The position numbers and the translations under genes were made by a program. The notes beneath the pieces were generated by a model. The model had not been told where the DNA came from. It ran no database searches and saw nothing but the letters and a program-made list of their open reading frames with translations. A DNA stretch of 64,000 nt from Sparassis latifolia (lineage: Eukaryota; Basidiomycota; Agaricomycetes; Polyporales; Sparassidaceae): the NCBI GenBank assembly GCA_018466975.1, contig CM031558.1:2356001-2420000 (forward strand). The letters run 5' to 3'. Shown here one piece after another: positions 11,058 to 24,026 of the stretch (positions are counted from its first letter, which is position 1; every line of letters starts with the position of its first letter).

Positions 11058-14000
11058 ATGTCAGACGTCGTCGCCGCCAGCCCCGACATTCGCGATACGG
11101 GGCCCGTTCCTGGTCCCAGCACCAATACGCGCAACGACGTGCTCCCGCACACACCAAACCCTCTCAACCAGGGCGTGGTCATGACCCACGAGATCAAGTC
11201 GTCTTACAGTCGTTCAGTCAACCGCAGGATGATCAACCAGTATGAGTTCGACCACCGCGTCGGCAGGGGGCAACACGGAGAAGTGTATCTCGCCAGGGAC
11301 ACGTCAAAGAACGGCATGGAAGTGGTGCGTGATCCGTCCTGTGCTATCTTCCTGCCCTGTGCTCAGCATGTAGTGTCTATATTCCGCGCCAAATTGTAGG
11401 CTATCAAGGCCGTAAAGCGAAAGAACCAGAAGGTGGATAGAATGAGCATGCTCAGGAAGCGAAACCTCCCCAATTCGCCTCATCTTCCATTGACGGACCA
11501 GCTCGGCAGCACGGAGCACAAGATTCGCAAGGAGATTGCGATTATGAAGAAGTGCTGCCATCCACACATTGTGCGCTTGCTGGAGGTCATTGATGACAAA
11601 CTGAATGACCGGATTTATATGGGTACGTCTCTTTACATCTGCTTCTTCCCGTCCATCTTCATTTCGCGTCTCACTGCGCCGCGAGCGTGTTCGCCTCCTG
11701 TGTCTTGCTGGGCCGCTGGGGTCAAATGACACCCGTTCTGCTTTGTCTCGCGTTCTGTTCCACTCCCTGTCGTTCGTTATGCGTTGCTAACTGCATGTGT
11801 AGTCATGGAATATCTTGGCGGGGGCGAAATAAAATGGCGGACACAAGGGGATGAGCCAGTGCTACGCGTTGACCAGACAAGGCGGATCTGTCGCGACGTT
11901 ATTCTGGGTCTCGAGTACCGTAAGTATCCACCCCTCGTCCTGTGTGCCAAACATTCTCATCATTCATGCCTTCGTTTTAGTGCATCACCAAGGGATCATT
12001 CACCGCGACATTAAGCCGGCCAACCTGCTGTGGTCCGCCGACCGCCGCACGGTGAAGATCACCGACTTCGGTGTATCCCACTTCTCCTATGCCCAGCGAC
12101 TCGCTGCTGCAGGCAGAGGGCTCTCCCCCGACGACCAGGACCCTATCCTCATGGACGACTCGGACCTCTCCAAGACGGCGGGCACGCCGATGTTTCTTGC
12201 GCCGGAAATCCTGAGCGACTCGACGTCCGAATCCGCCTCCTCGAGCACGATGTACCTCTCGCCCACGCGCAAGAAGCCCCCGATCACGAAGGCAATCGAC
12301 GTCTGGGCGTTCGGCGTAACGCTCTATGGCCTCCTATTCGGCCACTTGCCGTTCCAGGCGTTGGTTGAGTATGACATCTACCAGGTGATCAGGAAACAGG
12401 ACTGGGACGTGCCCGCCACGATGGGCGTCGATCTCATTCCGGTAGGTGGACGTCATCAGAAGTCGCAACCCAAGGGCGAGGAGACGGAAGGCTACCTTGT
12501 GGTCAAACTCCTGCAGCGGCTCTTAGAGAAAGATGCGAAGAGGCGGATTACGCTTAGTGAAGTCAAAGTCAGTCTTCAAGGCTAACACACATTCCCCCCC
12601 TCACGCGGTTATTATTTCACAGAAGGATCCTTGGATCTTGCGCGACATCTCCAACCCGCAAGAGTGGTTGCGCGAAACTACGCTGGATCGACAGTCCTCA
12701 CTCGAGCCAACTGCCGACGAGACGAGTTCTGCCATGTCATCCGTACGCTTCCGCTGGTCTGCGCTGCTCACGAACCGTATTTCCATTCTCTTGCGCAACG
12801 TGCGGCCGCAGCGCTCCTTCAGACGCGGAGCACGTCGTGTAGAGGAACCAGAGGAGTTCAAGGACGTCGGCACGCGCTCCGCCCCTAATGTCCACGTCCA
12901 TCATCTTCCCCGCCGCAGCACCGTGGCCGGCCCCTCGCAATCCCGCCTTGAGCGCCAGCAAGCAATCCACCAGGATAGGGGCAAGCAACGGCAGCTCACG
13001 CGCGACGCCCCGCACAACCAGTCTGGCACGGAGGTGAGCGTAACGGCTGTGAAGGGCTTTGAGCCTTGGTCCATGTGGGCTGGCGGCAGTACGCCTGCAA
13101 TCCAAGGCTCAGGCTCGAAGCCTCGCCGCGGATCGATTCCCTCCAAGGTGCCGGAAATGACGCTGCAGGTGCCCGTACGGGGCTTCCGTGTGGGCTCGCC
13201 CCAGCCTTCTCCGCAGTCTATCAGCCAGGCGACCAGTCCTATAGGCGAGCAGCGGTTAGCGTCAGAGGAGCGCCCGCGCAGCCGAATGTCGATCTCGTCA
13301 TGGGTGCGCGGCTGGCGGAGCGGCAAGCACACGCCGTATGGTGCGTCGCCGCAGGATGCGAGCGCGAACACGAGCCCTGGCGTCAGTGCGATTGCCAGCG
13401 CGACGCCTTCGGTTCGCAGGAGCAGGAGCGGCGGCGCTGCGGTGCGCGAGCGGATGGCGCGTCGGAGCGAGGACGCGTTCAATAGCCACATCACGTCGCG
13501 CCAGAGCAGCGCCAGCGGTCCGCTAATGCCTCCCATGCGCGCAGCGAGCTGGGGTGAGGTAAACAACTATTCTCGGCCGTCGGAGGACATGACGAGCCTC
13601 TACTCCGGTGAGCGCGCGGACGATGCGCTGGATGAAGATACGCTCCTGCTTGGCGCGGGAGGCGTGGCGCAGAGCCCTGTGCCTTCGATTCCGAGCGGCC
13701 TCCTCAGCACCGTGTCCTCGACCAATTCGACTACCAATCCCGCATGGTCTGCTGCACAGGCAATCCTCCAGCGTGCCGAGATCGGCGAGCACGCTCCTGT
13801 GCACGACCAATCGGTGCCAGATATGTCGCGGCAGTCCTCCACACGTCTGCGGACGACGAGCCCGCTCTCACAGATGCCTTACAACCATCGGCACCTCACC
13901 GCGGAGTCTGACTCCGTAGACAGCTATGACGACGACTCGAGCATCTTCGATCCGGACGCGCAGTCGGAGGTTGATTACGATGACGTTGCGCTTCAGCCGA

Positions 14001-14164
14001 GTACGAGCCAGATGTATCAGGCTGAAGACGACGAGAGCGAGGACGAGGAGGAGTTCCAGCTCGAAGTGCGCACACGCCGACCGTCCGCATCCGCGTCCCC
14101 TAGCGACACGTCCCCACGGAATTCAGAGAGCACTCATACGGAGCGCGCCATCGTTTGTATATAG
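11058..14164 (+). CDS. CaMKK/Ssp1-like Ser/Thr protein kinase
   Basis: Exons 11058-11324, 11400-11622, 11803-11919, 11981-12567 and 12623-14164 give 911 residues. The kinase domain spans about residues 62-400: glycine loop GRGQHGEVYLA (69-79), AIKAVKR with the catalytic lysine, VMEYLGGGEIKW hinge, HRDIKPANLL catalytic loop, DFGVSH, and GTPMFLAPE in the activation segment. The long insert after the glycine-rich lobe and the WAFGVTLY and KDPWI motifs match the CaMKK/Ssp1/Sak1 family, which phosphorylates the activation loop of AMPK/Snf1. The C-terminal 500 residues are Ser/Arg/Pro-rich and acidic near the end, probably disordered and regulatory. The second intron contains a longer open stretch, but the listed junctions restore all kinase motifs. 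Confidence 0.9.
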
Positions 14165-14634
14165 TGTATATGATCAAGTGGAGGACATTTTTTTACTGCC
14201 GCTTCATAGAATACGGACAGGTCATTTGCCGGCACACCTTCCCAGTTCCCTCCCTAGAGCATCACGTCTTTTGTATTACGCATCTTTCACTCGTATTTCT
14301 TTATCTATCATCATCACTTCATGTCTGTCATCCACTCATTGCTATTTTCTGTGTCTTACTGAAATAGAATTAGCCTGGTCGCTGGATCGCGACAGGAGGG
14401 CATACTCATGCTTCTTATACACCTGTAACATACATGGGAGCGATGGTCCAGAATGGTATAAGTGGTATCATCACAAACACCGAGAATGAAGCATGGAGTA
14501 AGGAAAACGAACGGCATAACATAGAGCAAAGAGAGATCAAAGAGTGGACGCATAGTAGCACATTATGAGTTGGAAATATACCTTAATAACAATGCCATAT
14601 GCACATATTGACAACATGTGCAGGGGTGCAGGCG
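14165..14634. other. Convergent 3' region
   Basis: AT-rich sequence between the stop codons of the kinase and the minus-strand coiled-coil gene. It is consistent with overlapping or adjacent 3' untranslated regions. No gene is seen. Confidence 0.5.
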
Positions 14635-17600
14635 CTACGTCGGCCAGCCGCGCAGAGTCCGTGCTGCTCCTCCACCAAGCCGGCCAAGGAACCCCCAGAC
14701 AGCGGCACTATCTCCAGGGAACCCCTCGCCAGCAGCTTGCATGGTGTTGAAACTTGTCCAGGCAGCACGGTCGTAGTATGTAGCTCCTCCAGGAATGACG
14801 TACTGCGGTGCCATAGCCTGACCAAGAAGGAACGCAACAGCAGCCGAAGCACCAATGTAAAGCAGCATCTGGCCACTCGATGAAGACGGCGAGCCGTCCG
14901 GATCACCTCTTCCGTACACATAGGTGTTATAGATGTTGTAGAACCTACTGCTCTTGCGGGGGCGGGGACGATCCTCCTTTGCAGAACGAGCTGGGCCATT
15001 CTGCACCGACTCCTCGACGATCCGGTCGATTGCCGTGCATTCAACGCCAAGTTCTTCCTTGAGGGCTCTCCAGTCTTCGACTGCATCCGCTGAGATACCC
15101 CCTGCGACGGGCTCAATAGGCAGCTTGAGGCCTTTGTGCCACTGCTTCAGGGTCTCATTCGCGACGCGTAGGGCAAGCTCATCGCGGTCTACACCAGCAA
15201 CTTGGTTATAAGACGGTGGAAGGTCATGCGTATGAGGGTGGAGTTCGTCGTGCTGCGCCTTTGGCGTAGGGGGCAACAGCGTCGACGAAGATGACGCCAA
15301 TGTCTCGTCGTCATCCGATGAAGTGGAGGGTTCCAGTTCCGGCTCGTCGGTCTGGATCTCGATATTCACGGTCTCCACCGCCAACTCAGCTTTGAGCTCA
15401 GGCTCGGGCTCAGTCTGGATAGACATCGACACGACTGGCAAATCCTCGGTTTGGGTGCTGAATGACGCGGTGAGGATCTTGAGCTCGGGGTCCGTCTGCA
15501 CCGTAGACGACGTGAAAAATCCTGAGAAGTCGTACTGAATTGCGGTGTCGGAATACTCCTTGACCTCGTCCACTTTGACCGTCTCGATGGTCTTCGCACG
15601 GCTGGCCACCTTCTACAAATCGAGCCAGATTTAGAATAGAACAAGACAATGGACGTAGGACTCACCCTCTTCGTACGAGTGATGATAGTCTGGACGACAT
15701 CCTCTCCCTCCGTTTCATCTTCGTCCTCAAGGTGGGAAAGATCACTAGATGCCTCTGAGTCTTCCTTCTCCTGATCGTCCATCTCCCATCTGAGCTTGCC
15801 CAGCAGCTCTGCGCCAAGGCTCTTACTCAGAGTGCCGTGCGCGCTTGAACTCCCGCTGCTGCCCTGGTGCAGGTGGCTGCCTGCGGTATTGCGCAACTCG
15901 TCCATGTCAAAGCGCATACGGTCAATCGTTTCCTTGAGCATCATATTCTCCTGTTTCTGCTCGTCAAGCTGTGACTGCGCTTGCTGGGCAACGGCGAGGT
16001 CACTCTCCAAGATAGAGATCCGCTCTTCGTAATTCGACTGCTCGCGTGCGAACTTGTTGGCCTCAATTGTTTGCAGCGCTGCGGCATCCTGGTAGTCCTT
16101 GATCTCTTCATCTCTACGACGGAGCGCGTTGCGGTACCGCTCGGACTCACCTGTGTATGATATCAGTAAGGTTGAGATGTATCAGCTCAAGTACCATACT
16201 GCACTGTTCTTGATACTGCTTTTGCAGACTCTGATACGACACACGGGCCGTCTCCAGACTCTTCTGCAGTTTAGCAATCTCGGACTCTAACGCGGAGATC
16301 TGGCTGGAGTTTTGGCGCTACACGATTCGAATGTCACCCAGGTGCTAAATTCAAAATGAAGGCCACACTTACCTCCTTTGACCTGAGCTCCTTCTCCTCC
16401 CTCTTCGTCGCACCCAGCTCACTCTTCATCTCTTCGAGCCTGTTTTCCATCTCCTCCAGCTCCAGCTCGTGCTCTGCCAGCCTGTTCTGCAGTGTTCGTT
16501 CCGCCTCAATCAGCTTCCGCCCAAGCTCCGCGTTCGCCCGCTGCAATCCCTCTAGTCGCTCCTGTTGGTCCAGCGAAACGGTAGATGAGGCTGCCGACCG
16601 GTCAAGCACGAGCCCGAGCACTGAGTCTTCGTCGCGGTCCGAATCCGAATCTTCGTCCGAGCCAGCACGCGGCATCGGCAGCGACGAGATGCGTGCCGTG
16701 AACCCGTACTCGTCCTCGAACGACGACTCGGACTGGTCCGACGGCGGTGGCGACATTAGACCTAACAGGTTGTGCGCCTGCTGCTGCGACCGGTACTCGA
16801 GATCACGCTCAGGCGACGACGTGCTGGGGAAGTCCTCAAAGTGCGACTGCGGCTGCGACTGTGCGCGCGAGTGCGGCCGCGAGAATGTGGCCCCGTACGG
16901 CAGCGCCGAAGGGGTCGACATCGGGCTGGTGGGGTTCGAAGGCGCGCGCGAGCGGCCCGGCGTGCGGCCGAACGCGGTTGGGGGCACGGACTGCGGTTGG
17001 GGTCGCGTCGAGGTGAGAAGTGTAGACGACAGATACACGCGTCTACGTACCTCGGAATCACTCAGTGCGCGACTGCGAGAACCCGCGTCGCTCTTGCGCC
17101 TCGACGGCGGTGGCCTGCGCGTCCAGCTCGACGGCGCTGCGTTGCCAAGCGGTGTGGATCGCTGTCGTCGTGACCCGTCGAAAGGCGAATCACGCGTCGG
17201 CGTCTTGGGCGGAACCGGTGGCCCGCGCGAGGACGGACGGTAGATGGACGTACCGACCGAGTCCCTGCTGGACGATCGCGAGTGGCCACCGTAGTCGTCG
17301 TGGTCGAACGATCGTCCGCGGTCGTCGTATTCCTCCGCGCTGTGCGGTGACGAGCCCCCCGAGCTGTGCTGACCACTGGCGGTGGTCGTCCGCATGGCGA
17401 TGAACTGCAGGAGAACCTGGGGCGTGACGGCGAGATCGGGGTTGCCCTCGATGAGCTGGGTGAGCATGTCCTCCTCGTCCTTGCTCATGAGCTCGACCGC
17501 GTCGTGGTTCTGCGAGAAACTTCGGAGCACGTCGACGAGCGAGTTGCCTGGGATGACGGGTTCGCCATCGTCGTTTGTATGCGATTGAGGGTGCTTTTCG

Positions 17601-17719
17601 AATATATCGTACAGTTCTTGTTCTAGGTCTGCGATGGATTGTCTATTGCGTCCGTATGTTGGCTGCAAACCCGGTCAACGACGAATCAGAAAATCAGAAA
17701 ACTTCGTTACCTCGTTCAT
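14635..17719 (-). CDS. Long coiled-coil protein with C-terminal membrane anchor
   Basis: Six exons: 17719-17711 (ATG plus two codons), 17662-17051, 16990-16373, 16317-16200, 16150-15666 and 15612-14635, giving 939 residues. The N-terminus (about 1-100) is helical and acidic, followed by a Ser/Pro/Arg-rich region. Heptad-like coiled coil runs from about 370 to 560 (NRLAEHELELEEMENRLEEM and QISALESEIAKLQKSLE). An acidic stretch follows, and near the C-terminus there is one hydrophobic segment, MLLYIGASAAVAFLLGQAMA. This layout suggests a tail-anchored or membrane-tethering scaffold. The first exon codes for only three residues, MNE. I do not recognise a named family, so the role is inferred from architecture only. 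Confidence 0.8.
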
Positions 17720-18574
17720 CCTGGATTCATGAATTCGGGGAGAAAATATTGCGGAGAGATTGGTTGGTAGCGCGCAAGCGGAAGCGGTATATTATGCCAC
17801 TGGATGCATTGTTTACGTAAGCCCTGTTTGGTCTATCGCTTCGTCCGAAATTTGCCTGAAAACCCATGAGATACTTGTTGCGCCTCAATAGGCGCTCTCG
17901 CTCTCGCTTGATTTCGGACACGGGAAGAGGGGGGCGATTGCACTGGAGAGTAATAACATGAAGTTCCTGTGCGGGAATGACAGTAAAGCATGTTTGTGAC
18001 CTTAATGCTAGACATACGTGACAACTGTGGCCATTGTGACACTTGGATGGTACCGCGTTTGTATCGCGCGGCGCCTTGCATTTCTCTCCCTTGATTCACG
18101 AAACACGAATATTGGACGAAGGGCAATCATTCAATTCTGATTCTGCTATGGACGTGATTATTGATCAAGCGCATCCCAGCTAGATGAGGTGGAACGTTAG
18201 CTTTGACCATGAGTCCGTGCGATGCGATTTCCGGACACTGTTTACGGCGAGTTTCCAGACGATCTTCTGCTCGAGTACTTCCTCCTTTTTTCTCCCGTCT
18301 GCCCGTCATTAAGTGCTGAGATATTCTGTTAGGAATAATATTGAAGGGATCGAGAACGCTGGAATAGGTCAGGTCGGTGGTGACTGGAGACGATATTGTC
18401 GTGATCACCGGCGAAACGACTCATGGTTTGATACAGGCATCTATCGGAACTAATTATGGACATTATCTGACGGTGTGGCATACCAACAGGTGGACAAAAC
18501 ACATCCGTACGCAGCAATACAAAAGCGGTGATGATAGCACAAGCTCAAGAATCTGTGTCATGCCATGCGCTCAA
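17720..18574. other. Intergenic between two minus-strand genes
   Basis: About 0.85 kb holding the promoter of the membrane-anchored coiled-coil gene and the 3' region of the next gene. Open frames here are short and unsupported. Confidence 0.45.
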
Positions 18575-19921
18575 CTACGCCTTCCCAGATAGCTGCTTGA
18601 GCCTCGCCTCACGCTCGCACTATTGGCAAGACCCATGAGCACCAGAAATGAACTTCAGGGCAAGAACTCACATCGTCGATAAGCTTCTGTGTTCTCAGAT
18701 GCTCAGCTTCCCTATTCTTCTCCTGCAGCATTTCCGTTATCTCGTGCGAGCGCGTACTCGCGGCTTCGCGCGCATCTTCCAAAGCCTGACGGAGACAAAC
18801 TTCTGTTTCATGGCCTGTCAAGTGCAGATATAGCTGCGGCGTACCTGCAAGTCCGCCTGGGTCCTCTCGTACCCTGCCCTCCGAGCGAAGAACTCAGCTT
18901 CTTCTTTGTGGAAGGTCTTTAGTGCGCGGCTGTGTGCATCGCTGGCCTTGCTTTCCTCCTGCCGAGCACTCAGCCGACATTCATCAGAGCGCAACGGCGA
19001 CGACGCACCTTTATTGCGTCCTTCTGCATCTTCTGAATGTTGGCCAGCTCCTTGATTACTGCCTCAAGCGCCTGTTGCTCAGCTTTCCCCTCAGACTTGA
19101 TCACCTTCGACATGCGCTTCGCGTCTTTCCCTAGAAGCCAGCGTACATCATAAGCTGTATCCTTGTGGATAAAAACACCACTTACGCTGCGCTTTGTCAA
19201 CCTTGGACTTGTCCTTTGGCGACAGTACCGCGTCCACCTGGGCATTTCGCTCTTCAAGGCCATCATCCGTAGGGGGGATGGATGCCGGGCCTATCGTACC
19301 CGCACCATTCGCGAAGCTTCCCCCACTCAAGCTGGCTCTTTGCCGCCGCTCGTTGAACGCACCGTTTCCGATGCTGTCGCGATTACGGTCGTTGGAACGG
19401 TAAGACCGCATGGAAGCCGCGCGTTTCACCGGTGTGTCGCCCCCAGTCTGCTGGTTCTGGTTGCGTTTCCAGGACGCTTGTTCCTCGTCCTGGCTTTCCT
19501 TCCCGTTCCAAATAATGGGGATAGGTTGCATGCCGTTGCTAGTCTGCGAGGCGGGCGAAGCGGAACGGACTTGGTTCTGGTTCGCTTGAGTCGCTGAGCC
19601 GTACCCAGAGTCGGAACCAGCCTCTCCTGCAGCGTCAGCCGCATTTGCTTGATGCGCCGAATTCTTGCATGCGCCATCCTCCCCATCTGCGGAGCGGGTA
19701 TTGACGACCGAGTTGTCGAGGATGGAGACAGACTGGCGGTGGCTACTGTCGCCATCGGAATTTGGCTGCTGAGCTACGTCCTGCGCAGGTGAAGCGGTAC
19801 CCGAGCCATCGGAAGTGTCGTCGTCGGAAGATTTCTTGGAGAAGAAAAGCATGAGAGGTGCGTCGAAGTAAATGCTCTGCTCGCTGGGGGGTGCGGAGGT
19901 ATATGTTGGTCGGGCAGTCAT
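18575..19921 (-). CDS. Coiled-coil protein resembling basidiomycete Ncp1-type proteins
   Basis: Exons 19921-19186, 19130-19009, 18958-18845, 18785-18672 and 18619-18575 give 376 residues. Residues 1-230 are low-complexity Ser/Gln/Asn-rich. Residues 231-376 form one long charged helix (KDAKRMSKVIKSEGKAEQQA, then EFFARRAGYERTQADLQ and EITEMLQEKNREAEHLR). The helix resembles proteins I recall being labelled DNA-binding protein Ncp1 in mushroom genomes. That label is from memory, and DNA binding is not visible in the sequence. All four introns are short and in phase with the coiled coil, so the model is solid even though the function is not. Confidence 0.75.
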
Positions 19922-20537
19922 GGAGTGATTTGTGGGGCGATGCAGTCGCTCTGGAATTTATAGGCGGCGGTTGCATCTTGGACTGACGTCGGTCGGGTTG
20001 GAGCGATTGAATTCGCTTCCTGCCCAGGTGGCCCCGCGAGCGCCATTCCATGTTCGGTAGTGTGCCTGCCTGTTGCGGATATGACGTAACTGACGTGCCC
20101 CATGATCTACATATGTTTTCTGCAGGACTTTGCATGAAAACGACATATATCAGGAGACCAATATTCTTGAAACTATATATGTTTGTTCCCAGTACTTTCT
20201 AGCTAGAATATTGAAGAAATTCAAGACGCTATAACATTTCCAATTTTGCTCTCTCATAGCTTTGTCCCAGGCCTCTTATCTTAATAGAATCGAGAGTTTG
20301 ATCAGCCTTGCGGGTATCTCTCATATATCCTAGGATAAAGTAACAGCGACAGTAAGTTCGTTAAGACTCCGGTGAAATGAGTATCACGGACAAAATTGGA
20401 AATATCGAATACACGATCTACTTCGGAAGATCTAGATCTTACAGAACGTTAGAGCAGGTTCGCGCGTGGCAAATGCGTCTATGTCTACAAACATTGTATC
20501 GAGCAGTACTAGCATAGACAAATGCGTACCGTCCTTT
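19922..20537. other. Intergenic, AT-rich
   Basis: Promoter side of the Ncp1-like gene, followed by AT-rich DNA with no gene-like frame. Confidence 0.45.
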
Positions 20538-20917
20538 TTAATTCAGGAGTGGTAATATCTTCACCGTGAAACGCACATTATCTCCTCTGATGAGAACGCG
20601 ACTTGGTTCCATAGATGAGGCTGGGGCCGCGGACTTGAAAGTTGCGGACCATCCAACGACCGTGACCTCTTCGTACTGGCATTTCATGCCATGTGCTCCA
20701 ACCTCCAAACTCAAGCTTATTGGTTTTAATCTTGCGGGAGCACCCAAGCAGCAGCAGCTGTGTCGCCCTGGATTTCTAGTAGGACTTCTTTACCACGTGA
20801 CAGAAGGTTCATAGCCTCGTGGCAAGCGCCTAGTAGTGTACGTGCGACTGCAGGCAACGTCTGCCTCAGCAAGTCAACGGCGACCGCCCCACTGGTAAGT
20901 AAGTTTTTCAGTCTCAT
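20538..20917 (-). pseudogene. Possible small gene interrupted by a frameshift
   Basis: Two overlapping minus-strand frames look protein-like. 20917-20726 starts MRLKNLLTSGAVAVDLLRQT (an amphipathic helix). 20747-20538 gives SLSLEVGAHGMKCQYEEVT and ends FTVKILPLLN (strand-rich). They lie in different frames and meet at a GCT triplet run near 20745, where a single-base length change would fuse them into about 125 residues. Whether this is decay, a sequencing slip in the triplet run, or coincidence cannot be decided here. No family is recognised. Confidence 0.3.
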
Positions 20918-21175
20918 CTCTATCGCACTAGACGTCGCGACGCGGGTATATCTGAAGAATTCTGAAAGCGAACGCTCTCAGGCTCTCTGGACTTGAAGTT
21001 CAGCCAGAATCATCTGCGATTGTTTGTGGGTACTGTGTGCGGCACTTCACCTGCAGCTATTAGAGGCTTCAAGGGCACAGTAATTTGTGAGTCGAAGAAA
21101 TGTTGTATATGCTCTTCGTATCGAAACAGGGTTTCCTTTCTCAGCAGACCCACTTGGACTCGGACAGGCTCAGTC

Positions 21176-22785
21176 ATGCCTCGCATCCTCCTTCTGTTAG
21201 CGGTGATCATTCCGCTATGCAGCGTGTTTCTTGTCGCCCGCTCGCTTTTCCCAGGTTTTGATCTGACCAAAGTCGCGGAGAGTTTCCCCATTTCCTGGCC
21301 CCTTGCCGTGCCCGCAGACTCAGAGACACGACCATACGACGAGTCAGACCAACAACTGCTGGACGTCGTCGACTTCTCCCCGCCGCATGATCACTCCTCT
21401 GATCTGCATGCCAGTGTAGCAGAGCCCATCCCTGTTCCTGGACAGTTTACGCGACGCATCGTCGCCGTTGGTGACCTTCATGGAGACTTCCCCAACGCAC
21501 AGACGGTGCTGCAGATGGCGGGCGTTGTAGACCATAATGGAAATTGGACGGGCGCCGTAGATTTCCTCGTGCAAACTGGCGATATTATTGACCGGTAAGC
21601 TCTAGCACCGCTGTCGTGCACGTCATACGTTAAGATCTCTTTGTAGTGGAGACGATACCATCAAGCTGTTCCTCTGGATGGAGAGGCTGCGTGATGAAGC
21701 GCACGCAGCAGGTGGAACGGTGCTATCGCATCTCGGAAATCACGAATGGATGAACGTCATCGGTATGTTTCTAATCACACGGAAGTGGAATCGACAGACT
21801 GACCAGCATCCCTCCTCTCAGGCGATTGGAGGTGCGTGCTCCGGACATCCTTCATGGTAGAGTCATAATTTTGAAGTTTCCGTATCAACAAGATACGTAT
21901 ACCCCTCAGAAATCACCACTTTCGGCTCTGTCGCGGCGCGTCAGAAGATGCTCACCACCGGGCGGATCGGAAAGAGTTGGGCGAGCAACTACACAACTGC
22001 GAGCAGGCTCCCGCTTCACCCTGCAGTTGGTGATCCCAACACCGACTACGACCCGTCAACCGCATCTGCATTCGACGTACCTACGCCGCTTTCGCACACC
22101 GCCATATCCTTCGTGCACGGTGGGCTGGCACCGTCGTACCCGGACCTCGCGCCCTTCCCCTCGCGCATCAACGAGCTCAGCCATTCGCTGCTCCAGAAGC
22201 TGCAACAGCGCACACCTCCTCCGCACCCGCCCAACCCGTACCCTGGCATGCCCGCAGAGGCGACGGAGGCGGAGAGGCGGTTGTATGACACGGACGGTCC
22301 GCTGTGGTACCGCGGCTGGGCATCGGGCCCTGAGGAGCAGGTCTGCGCGCAGGTCGATGGCGTGTTGCAGAAGACGGGCACGAGGAGGATGATCATGGGC
22401 CATACGCCCGATTTTCAGGTGTGTTGCGCGAGTTCCTCTCGCTGTTTGATTGCCCAACCGATTTTGTTAGAATATCGTCTCGAGATGCAAGGGGAAGATT
22501 ATCATTATTGATACTGGTGCGTTTACAGCCTTAGATTGCACAGCTCTGGGAAGAGGCTTAACCTGCATGACATGAACTCTGCGTTTAGGCATCTCGCATG
22601 CGTACGGAGGAACGTTGTCCGCGCTATCCATTACATACACGCTCACGCCGATACCTGCAATACATACGAGCCCAGAAGAAAAGTGGTGGACTGAGCGAGA
22701 AGTTCTGGTCGCTGTGTACCCCGATCGACAAGAGGTTTTGGCTGTGGATGAACGAGATATTCAGGGCGACTTTGCGCCTGCCTAG
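21176..22785 (+). CDS. Membrane-anchored calcineurin-like metallophosphatase
   Basis: Six exons: 21176-21594, 21647-21762, 21822-21831 (10 nt), 21893-22418, 22471-22516 and 22589-22785, giving 437 residues. Residues 4-22 (ILLLLAVIIPLCSVFLVAR) are a signal anchor. The metallophosphoesterase metal sites are all present: GDLHGD (99-104), GDIIDRGDD (135-143), GNHE (170-173), then FVHGG and MGHTPDFQ. The family resembles the bacterial-type Shewanella-like phosphatases found in fungi and plants, with a two-metal centre acting on phosphoproteins or small phosphoesters. The orientation suggests a lumenal or secreted catalytic domain. The 10-nt exon supplies GDW between the GNHE exon and RYVYPSEITTFG, and without it the frame fails. 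Confidence 0.88.
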
Positions 22786-23737
22786 CTCGGGAGGGGCGGT
22801 TTAGAGAATTGAGCTGGTCGTATCATTATTGAGGTATTGTCTTGTTTTGTCGTCGTCGTGCATTGATACTGGATTACATGAAATCATGACCGTCATGAAC
22901 TTCAGACCGTGGTTGGTCAGGTGGATCGCAACATCTTACAAGCCATGTGCTTGACGATCAAAGCGTTCTTTTCGGTCGGTACCCACAAGACCAAGACGTT
23001 GTAGGTGGAGAGACGAAATCGATTGAAACGAACGCTCCCATCAAGGTGAGCTGTGTTCGTGATGATTTATCGTATTGCTCTGACAGGCAACTGCGTCCAG
23101 CACATGGCGTGGGTTACCCATCCCACGTCTTTCTCCGTGAGGCATACTGAAAGGTGGACGTCTTGGCTGTTCTTACAACGTCAATTGAAGTTCAGTTGAT
23201 GGCGGATTTATGTTCGGTTATGTTCAAGGTCTGCGGCGCGGTCATGTAACGGCAGGCGCTGGCGCGATGCACTCGATGCCGAGGACCACCGCACGACATA
23301 CTCTCTGTTGATACCTCGTCTCACATCCACCCGCACTCTTGTCTCTGCCAGAGCACTGCTCTTTTCAAACATGACCTCGATTTTGAGGTGTTTGTGCGAC
23401 GTGGACTGGCCCGCTAGAGACGCATGTATGCGCAGTCAAGCCTTTTTGATTAACCGTGGTGATGGCGTAGTCTCGATGCCAGACGGCAGGTATGGGGGGG
23501 AATAACATACCCTGCCTACGTCCACGGCACCGTATTGACTTCCACCACTTCTTTTCCCTCTTGCGAACTCGGGTTCAACCTCACATGCATTCTCATTTGC
23601 AGCATTGCGTGCGTACGGTTCATCATGGCGACTGGAAATGAGTCTAAATTCTACCAGCGCGACATGCGTCCCGGAAAAGGTGATCACGTGCTTCAACCGG
23701 TCGAGGTGGGTGTCCACTTATCCACGCCATCATCATC
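22786..23737. other. Intergenic flank of the transposon
   Basis: About 0.95 kb with no supported gene. It contains the 3' region of the phosphatase gene and ends at the TA duplication of the DDE transposon. Confidence 0.5.
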
Positions 23738-23739
23738 TA

Positions 23740-23770
23740 AGATAGACCCAGTTCAAACCCGACCACTATC
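23740..23770 (+). repeat. Left terminal inverted repeat of the DDE transposon
   Basis: 31 bp, perfectly complementary to 26421-26451. Preceded by TA. Confidence 0.9.
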
Positions 23771-24026
23771 ACGTGACCCATTTTGTCACGCTTACATTCT
23801 TTTGGCGGACGAGAAGGAAAGAATTTCTTATTTCTCAAGCATCATCACCTTCAAGGTAAAAGTAGGACCACAATCTTATTAAGAATATTTTGCTTCAAAT
23901 AATTGTGGTCTCCGACTTTTGAGAAATCTCACACACTGAGAGAAATAAGATAAAATTTTACAATATGGACATGTTAAGTAATTACCACATTTCTTGCCTG
24001 TGGCGACACGATCCTTCTCCACTTTC

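Noticed and set aside
12087..13842. Minus-strand frames over the kinase C-terminal tail
   Set aside because: Antisense to a GC-rich disordered region that is clearly coding on the plus strand.
16356..17403. Plus-strand frames of up to 295 codons
   Set aside because: They are antisense shadows of the coiled-coil gene. Ser/Arg-rich coding DNA often leaves open antisense frames.
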